Assembly (NCBI GenBank): GCA_042217615.1
Contig: JBDGSI010000083.1
Span: forward strand, 1 to 12,982
DNA length: 12,982 nucleotides
From: JBDGSM01 sp042217615
Lineage (GTDB): Archaea > Nanohalarchaeota > Nanosalinia > Nanosalinales > Nanosalinaceae
Direction: 5' to 3'
In this document: one piece after another, positions 7,468 through 12,710 of the stretch
Layout of the letters: each line of letters opens with the position of its first letter
Position numbering within the stretch: position 1 is the stretch's first letter
Notes under the pieces: generated by a model
Told to the model about the DNA's origin: nothing
Database searches by the model: none
The model's input: the letters and a program-made list of their open reading frames with translations, nothing else
Translations under genes and position numbers: made by a program

Positions 7468-8118
7468 GTGAAGGAAGTTCAGCCCGGTATATTTACAGAG
7501 TCAGAGAATCTTTACAGTTTGAACGCCGATAGAGGCAGTAAAGTATACGGAGAGGAATTAAAACAGGTTGATGGGAAAGAGTTCCGCAGATGGGATCCAA
7601 ACCGTTCCAAAGCCGCTGCAGCAGTTAAAAAAGGCCTTAATCTTGAAATAAGTCGTTCTGACACTGTTCTCTATCTTGGGGCTGCTTCAGGCACCACGGT
7701 ATCCCATTTCTCTGACATTCTCACGGAAGGATTTATCGTTGCAGTAGAGTACTCTGATACAGTTATCAGAGATCTTCTTGACCTTGCGGAGTCACGGGAC
7801 AATATTGCACCTGTTCTAGCAGACGCCAGAAAACCAGAAGAGTATCAAGAATACCTTGATGAAGCTGATATAGTTTTTCAGGATATTTCCCAGAGAGATC
7901 AGGCACAGATATTCTCGAAGAACTGTGAAAAATTCTTGAAAGCAGATGGAGTAGGCCTTCTATCTGTAAAGGCTCGTTCAGTATCCTCTTCTAAAAACAA
8001 GGATGAGATATTTTCTGAGGTTAAGGAAGAACTTTCTGAAAAACTTGAAATCTTGGAGGAAGTTGAGTTAAGGCCTTATGAGAAAGAGCATCTGTTTTTG
8101 AAGGTTAAAAGAAAGTAG
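7468..8118 (+). CDS. flpA: Fibrillarin-like 2'-O-methyltransferase
   Basis: Fibrillarin is the catalytic subunit of the box C/D RNP, methylating ribose 2'-OH at guide-specified sites using S-adenosylmethionine. The 216-residue protein is close to usual archaeal length. It opens EVQPGIF, as the family does, followed by YGEELKQVDGKEFRRWDPNRSKAAAA (about 27-52, given here as the conserved RRWDPNRSK core). The AdoMet motif VLYLGAASGTTVSHFSD is at 67-83, VEYSD near 92, an ADARKPE acidic loop, and DIVFQDISQRDQ near 133-144. The catalytic-Lys strand LLSVKARSVSSSKN comes late. The start is GTG at 7468, preceded by CGGTGG at 7456-7461. It closes the Myb-like/nop5/flpA operon and ends seven bases from a convergent small gene. 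Confidence 0.96.
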   Translation: MKEVQPGIFTESENLYSLNADRGSKVYGEELKQVDGKEFRRWDPNRSKAAAAVKKGLNLEISRSDTVLYLGAASGTTVSHFSDILTEGFIVAVEYSDTVIRDLLDLAESRDNIAPVLADARKPEEYQEYLDEADIVFQDISQRDQAQIFSKNCEKFLKADGVGLLSVKARSVSSSKNKDEIFSEVKEELSEKLEILEEVELRPYEKEHLFLKVKRK

Positions 8119-8125
8119 GAAAAAT

Positions 8126-8332
8126 TTAGGTTTTTATCCCTGGAAGCAGGCTTATGGAAGCTTCTTTCATTTTGTCAGCAAATCCTTCTCTGTCTCTGTA
8201 GTTAGGTCTTCTGCAGCATTCTGCCTGTCTGTTAAGCTGGTAGCTGCATCCAAGAACGGCGTGCTTCATGTTCAGGATATCTCTTTTCTTTTGTTCTCCG
8301 CAGTTCATGCATTGGAATCTGAGTAAGGCCAT
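8126..8332 (-). CDS. Small Cys-rich, putative zinc-binding protein
   Basis: I do not recognise this 68-residue protein. It has a CMNC knuckle at residues 8-11, then Cys29 and a CC pair at 39-40, with many Arg/Lys residues (QKKRD, CRRPNYRDRE), so a small zinc ribbon or nucleic-acid-binding fold is possible. It is unusually basic against the acidic background. Support for coding: it fills the gap between fibrillarin and sufC, and a TATA-like TTATAAACC lies about 36 bases upstream of the ATG at 8332. It is downstream of sufC on the same strand, 92 bases away, so it may be read through from the suf cluster or transcribed from its own promoter. Function unknown. Confidence 0.6.
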   Translation of the reverse strand: MALLRFQCMNCGEQKKRDILNMKHAVLGCSYQLNRQAECCRRPNYRDREGFADKMKEASISLLPGIKT

Positions 8333-8363
8333 TTTTCTCTCTAGCCTTGAAGTAGAGAGACTT

Positions 8364-8372
8364 GGTTTATAA
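8364..8372 (-). promoter_or_regulatory. TATA-like box before small Cys-rich gene
   Basis: On the minus strand this reads TTATAAACC, a good archaeal TATA core. Its centre is about 36 bases before the ATG at 8332, giving a predicted start site roughly 10 bases upstream of the codon. Confidence 0.4.
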
Positions 8373-8424
8373 CCGAATGGAGAATCTTCCGGAACTTCCG
8401 ATAAAGGAAGATAAAGTTGGTTTT

Positions 8425-9165
8425 CTACTTCAACCAGTCATAACCCTGGTCCTCAACCTTCTCAGCAAGCTCAGGGCCTCCAGACTCCTTGATCTCGCCG
8501 TCAACCATGACATGAACCTGGTCCGGCTCAACATAGTCCAGAATCCGCTGATAATGCGTGATCATCAAAAAACTGCGGTTCTCACCACGCAGACTTTCAA
8601 TACCGTCAGCAACCGTCTTCAAAGCATCAATATCCAGGCCTGAGTCAATCTCATCCAGAACAGCGAAGCTAGGTCTTAAAACAGCTAGCTGAAAGATCTC
8701 ATTCTTCTTCTTTTCGCCTCCGGAAAACCCTTCATTCAGGTAACGCCTGGCATACTCCTCATCCATATCCAGAAGATCCAGAGCTTCTTTAACGCGCTCC
8801 CTGAACTCGCTCTGAGGTATAGGATCCTCTCCTGCTTCTTCACGCTGCGCATTGACCGCTTCCTTCAGGAAATCGGCGACGGTAACGCCTGAAATCTCTG
8901 CAGGGTACTGAAAACCAAGGAAAAGACCTTGACGCGCCCGTTCATCTGTCTCCTCGTCGGTAACGTCCTCTCCATCAACAAGGATCTCTCCGGAATCGAT
9001 ACTGTACTCCGGGTTACCCATCAACGATTTGCAGAGCGTGGACTTGCCGGAGCCGTTCGGACCCATAACAGCGTGAACCTCGCCCCTTTCAACGTTTAGA
9101 GAGACTCCTTTTACGATTTTCTCGTCTTCAACTGAAACCTTAAGGTTTTCTATCTCCAATGTCAT
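8425..9165 (-). CDS. sufC: Fe-S cluster assembly ATPase SufC
   Basis: SufC is the cytosolic ABC-type ATPase that drives the SufB-SufD scaffold during iron-sulfur cluster assembly. The 246-residue protein has full length and all ATPase motifs: Walker A GPNGSGKST at 35-43, Q-loop GFQYP at 84-88, the SufC-type signature FSGGEKKKNEI at 147-157, Walker B FAVLDE at 167-172 followed by IDSGLD, and the H-loop ITHY with His204. FSGGEKKKNE and DEIDSGLDID distinguish SufC from transport ATPases. It lies 45 bases downstream of sufU on the same strand. SufB and SufD are normally its neighbours, but neither is in the window, so this archaeon must encode them elsewhere if the complex works as usual. Confidence 0.96.
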   Translation of the reverse strand: MTLEIENLKVSVEDEKIVKGVSLNVERGEVHAVMGPNGSGKSTLCKSLMGNPEYSIDSGEILVDGEDVTDEETDERARQGLFLGFQYPAEISGVTVADFLKEAVNAQREEAGEDPIPQSEFRERVKEALDLLDMDEEYARRYLNEGFSGGEKKKNEIFQLAVLRPSFAVLDEIDSGLDIDALKTVADGIESLRGENRSFLMITHYQRILDYVEPDQVHVMVDGEIKESGGPELAEKVEDQGYDWLK

Positions 9166-9210
9166 AGTAAGATCATCTAACGGAACTGTTTTTAACCCTG
9201 GTTTAAGGCC

Positions 9211-9570
9211 TTACTGTTCTTTTTCAACTGCGTCTTGAATGGTTTTAAGCGGAAGTAATCCGCATTTTACACGCATAGGAGAAAGCTCTATGTCCAGTGT
9301 TTCACGTATCCATTCTTTTTCAAGGTCCATAACCTCTTCAATATCTTTACCTACGAGTTCTTCTGATACGATACTGGCTGAAGCGGTTGAAATAGCGCAG
9401 CCATCTGTCTCATGCTTAATCTCCTTGATTTTACCTTCCTCCACCTTTAGGTAGACCCTGCATTCGTCTCCACAGCTAGGATTTTTTCCCTCCGACTCTA
9501 TGTCATCGTCTTCAAGGCTTCCCTCATTCCGAGGCCTTTTGTAATGGTCAAGTATCTCGTCTCTATACAT
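9211..9570 (-). CDS. sufU: Iron-sulfur scaffold/sulfur acceptor, SufU/IscU family
   Basis: This 119-residue protein belongs to the IscU/SufU/NifU-N family, which receives sulfur from the cysteine desulfurase and builds or relays clusters. The N-terminus YRDEILDHYKRPRNEG is SufU-like. The three ligand cysteines are present: Cys33 in NPSCGD, Cys58 in GCAIS and Cys103 in RVKCGLLP, with Asp35 also conserved; Cys37 is extra. It is shorter than bacterial SufU (about 145) because the residues usually inserted before the third cysteine are missing, so it is built more like IscU. It sits 15 bases after sufS, confirming it as the desulfurase partner. The TAA stop is directly followed by GGCCT of an AGGCCT site. 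Confidence 0.92.
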   Translation of the reverse strand: MYRDEILDHYKRPRNEGSLEDDDIESEGKNPSCGDECRVYLKVEEGKIKEIKHETDGCAISTASASIVSEELVGKDIEEVMDLEKEWIRETLDIELSPMRVKCGLLPLKTIQDAVEKEQ

Positions 9571-9585
9571 TGTATCTCTCCCGGG

Positions 9586-10782
9586 TTAGAAAACCTTCTT
9601 CACCTCTTTAACAGCCTTCAAAAATCTGTCTACCTCATTCTCTGTGTTATAGAGGTATGGAGAAGCTCTTACAGTGCCTGAAACATCGAGATCCGATACC
9701 TGGGGCTGCGCACAGTGGTGACCTGCTCTGACAGCAACTCCTTCATGGTTCAAAACCTCTGCAACATCATGAGGATGAGCCTCTTCCATTGTAAACGAGA
9801 CAACAGAAGGAGTCTCATCTTCCGGAGTATAGGGCTTGAGGCCTTCAACCTGTTCAAGGCCTTCAACTATTCTCTTATTCAACCTGCGTTCATGGTTGTC
9901 GATTTTTTTAATCCCTACGTCTTGAATATACTTTGCTGCTTCCGCGAAACCTACTGCGCCAGCAATATTAGGTGTTCCGGCCTCAAAACGGTTAGGAACC
10001 TCGCACCATTCCACGTTATCGGTTTCAACGCTTTCAATCATTCCTCCGCCTACATTGTAAGGCCTCATCTCTTCAAGCACATTCATCTTCCCGTAAAGAG
10101 CCCCTGTACCGAAAGGACCGCACATTTTATGCCCTGAAAAAGCCATTAAGTCAATATCCAGGTCCTTTACGTCTACAGGCATTCTGGGAACCGACTGGGC
10201 GCCGTCAACAAAAATTAGCGCGTTGTTGTCGTGAGCAATCTCCGTTAATTCTTCCACAGGGTTACGGCATCCAAAAACGTTTGAAACGTGAGGGATAGAT
10301 ACAAGTCCTGTATCCTCTCCGATTAACTTCTTGGCAGCATCTAAATCCAGTGAACCGTTTGAAGTAGGTATAAATTCAAATTCAAGTCCTTCTCGCTCGG
10401 CTTTACGTCTCCAGGGAAGTTGCTCGCTGTGGTGAGCCATTTTAGGAGCTAATATCTTGCCTTGTATATCCAGGCCGTAGGCAGCTTTATTAACTGCTTC
10501 CGTAGTATTCTTTGCAAAAACTATCTCGTCTGTCTCGGCACCTATAAAATCTGCTATAACTTTTCTTGACTGGTCATAGGCCTTTGTAGCTTTATTCGCA
10601 AGTTTATGCAGGCTTCTACCTTCGTTTGAGTTCTCTTCTCTATAGAAACGGTTTACACGTTGCAGAACCTGTTCTGGAGTGTGCGTAGTGGCTGCGTTGT
10701 CGAAATATACAATTTTTTCCCCGTGAGCTTTCTCTTCAAGAACAGGGAAGTCCTCTCTATAGTTTTCCGGGTTCAGAGCCAT
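9586..10782 (-). CDS. sufS: Cysteine desulfurase SufS
   Basis: SufS is a class II PLP-dependent enzyme that converts cysteine to alanine and holds the sulfur as a persulfide for Fe-S assembly. The 398-residue protein shows YFDNAATTHTP at about 26-36, HSEQLPWR with the PLP-stacking His118, HVSNVFG, the PLP-binding region FVDGAQSVP (Asp193, Gln196) and SGHKMCGP with Schiff-base Lys219. EAGTPN and the catalytic Cys at about 357 in VRAGHHCAQP complete the set. I chose the ATG at 10782 because AGGAGGA lies just upstream; an in-frame extension of 11 residues has no such signal. It is the first gene of sufS-sufU-sufC. A second, broken copy of the gene lies upstream at 11533-12455. Confidence 0.96.
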   Translation of the reverse strand: MALNPENYREDFPVLEEKAHGEKIVYFDNAATTHTPEQVLQRVNRFYREENSNEGRSLHKLANKATKAYDQSRKVIADFIGAETDEIVFAKNTTEAVNKAAYGLDIQGKILAPKMAHHSEQLPWRRKAEREGLEFEFIPTSNGSLDLDAAKKLIGEDTGLVSIPHVSNVFGCRNPVEELTEIAHDNNALIFVDGAQSVPRMPVDVKDLDIDLMAFSGHKMCGPFGTGALYGKMNVLEEMRPYNVGGGMIESVETDNVEWCEVPNRFEAGTPNIAGAVGFAEAAKYIQDVGIKKIDNHERRLNKRIVEGLEQVEGLKPYTPEDETPSVVSFTMEEAHPHDVAEVLNHEGVAVRAGHHCAQPQVSDLDVSGTVRASPYLYNTENEVDRFLKAVKEVKKVF

Positions 10783-10916
10783 GCTTCTTCCTCCTAAAAA
10801 ATCTTTCTCTTTCACACTTTCAAAAACCTGTTGTCGGAGCCAGCAAAAATTATTGAAAAATACCGTGGTTTTTCATCAGGCCTTTGAATGCTTCAGGCTT
10901 TCCGTCAAATTTTTTC
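10783..10916 (-). promoter_or_regulatory. sufS: Leader and promoter region of the sufS cluster
   Basis: This 134-bp gap precedes sufS. AGGAGGA just upstream of the ATG at 10782 is a strong ribosome binding site. An AT-rich stretch on the minus strand near 10848-10862 (TATTTTTCAATAATT) is a candidate TATA region. One AGGCCT lies at 10878-10883, the last before the site density collapses. No operator palindrome stands out. Confidence 0.4.
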
Positions 10917-11129
10917 TTACTGTTTTTTATCTGTCACTGTCTGCCTCCACGATCCTCTCCGGTAGAGTAGGTAGGCGATCAGTGCTCCAAGCACGTTTGA
11001 AACGATGAAGGCGATCCAGACTCCTTGAATACCCATCTCTGGAAAGATCCACCAGCCGAAGATGAAGCAGAAAAGATAGTCAAGAAGAACCCTGAAGATT
11101 GAGATGAATCTTACAGAACTGTATTTAAA
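10917..11129 (-). pseudogene. C-terminal remnant of a MATE-family efflux transporter
   Basis: The minus strand reads, in one frame to a TAA at 10917-10919, a segment like the last two helices of a MATE (multi-antimicrobial extrusion) transporter. Visible pieces are SVRFISIFRVLLDYLF, then FGWWIFPEMGIQGVW, WIAFIVSNVLGALIAYLLY and RRGSW, with a short polar tail. Convincing similarity fades near 11117-11129, where the start of a plus-strand ORF takes over, and a stop at 11217 closes the frame, so the N-terminal 80% or so of a transporter is missing. An 85-bp part is nearly identical to the second transporter end at 12859-12943. I infer a truncated relic; family assignment rests on the GxxGVWxAFxxSNVLG pattern. 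Confidence 0.7.
10954..11038. repeat. 85-bp direct repeat, copy A
   Basis: This stretch matches 12859-12943 with three mismatches in 85 bases, in the same orientation, 1,905 bp away. All three differences are synonymous in the MATE reading frame (Ala, Phe and Arg codons). Flanks on both sides diverge abruptly. Confidence 0.93.
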
Positions 11130-11130
11130 T
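11122..11130 (+). promoter_or_regulatory. TATA-like box before the 103-aa ORF
   Basis: TATTTAAAT lies about 30 bases before the ATG at 11156, the spacing expected for an archaeal TATA box with a very short leader. It sits within the edge of the transporter relic. Confidence 0.4.
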
Positions 11131-11155
11131 CTTGTTATGGCATGGTGGCAATGAT

Positions 11156-11467
11156 ATGTTTGACTATGAGGGTGTGTCTGAGGCCCTTCTTCTAATTGAT
11201 ACGGAGAGCCGTTTCGTTAGGGAAGAATTCCGTATAAAACTTGAGGGAGCAGGATATGACCGCCCCGATGTAGATGAGCTTCTGGATGCGATGGAGTCAG
11301 GAGAAAGCACGAGGGTTGAAGAATCTTACAGGAAGATGGTGGAGGACGACTTGAAGGATAACCGTGTTGTAGAGTTAGGGAATTGCTTCCAAGCTTATGC
11401 GTGGGTTGGTACGATGAAACTCGCCGAAATGTTCGACCAGTTAGAGGATAGTTACGATGATATTTGA
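11156..11467 (+). CDS. Acidic hypothetical protein, 103 aa
   Basis: I do not recognise this protein. It is acidic (VDELLDAMESGEST, MFDQLEDSYDDI at the end), apparently all-helical, has no membrane segment or signal peptide, and has a single Cys (GNCFQAYAW). I prefer the ATG at 11156 over the TTG at 11132 because GGTGG at 11144-11148 is well spaced and a TATA-like box lies at 11122-11130. It stands alone on the plus strand between two minus-strand relics (transporter end and broken sufS), so it may be part of the inserted material. The intact frame with its own promoter and ribosome binding site in an otherwise decaying region suggests it is functional or recently arrived. Confidence 0.55.
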   Translation: MFDYEGVSEALLLIDTESRFVREEFRIKLEGAGYDRPDVDELLDAMESGESTRVEESYRKMVEDDLKDNRVVELGNCFQAYAWVGTMKLAEMFDQLEDSYDDI

Positions 11468-11532
11468 CAGAACAAGATCTTGCGAATATTAACATAGGAA
11501 GGCTCTAGAATTTGAAGTTTTGCGGTTTCCAG

Positions 11533-12455
11533 GATTTCTATCCCTTGGATCATCTTTTCCACGAGTTCTCGGTCGTGCCGGTGAATTTCTCCATACCGAT
11601 ATCCTCTAGGTATTCTACCGCTGCTACGAGGCCTACTGCACCAGCGATGTTCTGTGTCCGGGCCTCAAATTTTTCGGGCACGTCATCGTAGCTAACCGAA
11701 TCCTTCTGAACCTTGTTGATCATGCCTCCGCCGACCTGGTAGGGCTTCATATCTTCAAGCAAGTTTTTCCTGCCGTAGAGCACGCCTATACCGGTTGGTC
11801 CGAGCATCTTGTGGCCTGAGAAGCAGAGGAAATCCACTTCTAACTTTTCCACGTCCAGAGGCATGTGCAGTGCGCTCTGTGCTGCGTCAAGGACTACCAG
11901 AGCGTCTTTTTCGTGAACGATCTAGGAGATTTTCTCTACAGGATTTTCTGCGCCGAAGACGTTCGAAGTATGTGAGATCGCGACAAGTACTATTTCCTCC
12001 GAAATTTTTTCCCTTGCGGAGTCGAGCGAAATCTTTCCGTCCTCAGTTTCTAGGTATTCGATATTTTTTCCTTCCTCCTCTGCTTTTCTGCGCCACGGCA
12101 ACTGTTCGGAGTGGTAGGCCATCTCGCTGAGGACGATTTCTCCGTCGAACTCCAGCGAATCGGCGAGAAGGTTTTCTGCCTCGGTGGTGTTCCTGACGAA
12201 GACTACCTCGTCTTTTTCTGCCCTGATAAACTCCGCTACTTTTTTCCTTGAGTTCTCGTAGACCTGTGTGGCGTCTGCTGCGAGGTCGTAGAGTCCGCTT
12301 CCGGCGTTCGAGTTTTTCTGGCTGTAGAAGTTTTCTACCGCTTCGATGACTTTTTCCGGTTTCTGGGCGGTGGCGGCGCTGTCCAGGTAGGCGAGGTCCT
12401 CGCGTTCCTGGAATATCGGGAAGTCCTCTCTGATTTTCTCCGGTTTTATGGCTTG
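11533..12455 (-). pseudogene. Decayed second cysteine desulfurase gene (sufS-like)
   Basis: The minus strand encodes a protein roughly half identical to the intact SufS, starting AIKPEKIREDFPIF and continuing DSAATAQKPEKV, HSEQLPWRRKAEEEG, SHTSNVFGAENPVEKIS, SGHKMLGP and QNIAGAVG. At least four lesions are visible. The start codon position holds CAA (12453-12455), with an in-frame stop just upstream at 12465-12467. A TAG at 11922-11924 replaces the Glu of LTEIAHD. A one-base loss near 11578 shifts the frame; restoring it gives HDRELVEKMIQGIE, matching HERRLNKRIVEGLE. Similarity then stops near 11533, so about 100 residues with the catalytic Cys are missing. The EAGTP motif is also degraded to EARTQ. 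Codons are richer in G/C than in the intact gene. It cannot make an active desulfurase. Confidence 0.9.
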
Positions 12456-12479
12456 TTCTTGGAGCTAGAATCTTTTTAG

Positions 12480-12671
12480 CTAATGCTTTCTGGTCCGGAG
12501 GTAGCCGATGCCGAGGACAGTTAACAGTGCGATCACGAACGCCGCGACGCTGAGAAGGTTGATTTCTCCGGTTGTGGCTATATCGGTGAAGATATAGGCG
12601 AGTCCTCCGGCGAGATTCGCGGCGGAGACATACTTCAGCTCCTCTTTTTCCATGTCTTCAAGTATCTCCAT
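12480..12671 (-). CDS. Small two-helix membrane protein, 63 aa
   Basis: I do not recognise this protein. A charged N-terminus (MEILEDMEKEELKYVS) leads into two hydrophobic segments, about residues 17-33 (AANLAGGLAYIFTDIA) and 38-57 (NLLSVAAFVIALLTVLGIGY), and a basic tail RTRKH that would favour a cytoplasmic C-terminus. An internal ATG at residue 7 is an alternative start. It is read in the same direction as the transporter end upstream (40-bp gap) and the broken sufS downstream, and may be a relic or passenger of that block. Coding is plausible because of the clear helix pattern, but the protein is too short for confidence. Confidence 0.5.
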   Translation of the reverse strand: MEILEDMEKEELKYVSAANLAGGLAYIFTDIATTGEINLLSVAAFVIALLTVLGIGYLRTRKH

Positions 12672-12710
12672 AGTGTCATGTTCCGGCCTGAGAATTAAAC
12701 CGGTTTCGTT

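Larger units (their letters stand above)
36..11634. repeat. Highly iterated palindrome AGGCCT (38 sites)
   Basis: By eye I count 38 AGGCCT sites, starting at 36, 732, 884, 908, 1036, 1539, 1716, 2222, 2355, 2478, 2792, 3341, 3640, 3748, 4208, 4464, 4494, 4711, 5554, 5716, 6076, 6360, 6727, 6929, 7154, 7351, 7632, 7953, 8071, 8636, 9206, 9532, 9839, 9857, 10060, 10578, 10878 and 11629. About 3 are expected by chance. Of some 57 GGCC tetramers, two thirds are flanked as A-GGCC-T, where 1 in 16 is expected. Sites in genes use all three frames: Arg-Pro 5, Gly-Leu 17, Ala-Ser/Tyr/Leu 9. Six are in or at the edge of non-coding DNA, so codon choice does not explain them. Confidence 0.9.

Noticed and set aside
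8347..8433. 9-bp inverted repeat TTGAAGTAG / CTACTTCAA around the sufC end
   Set aside because: The arms are about 70 bp apart with no supporting structure, and one overlaps a stop codon; a 9-mer match at this distance is not convincing.
11922..11924. In-frame TAG in the second sufS as a recoded (pyrrolysine or readthrough) codon
   Set aside because: The same gene also lacks a start codon, has a frameshift and has lost its catalytic end, so a plain nonsense mutation is the simpler reading.
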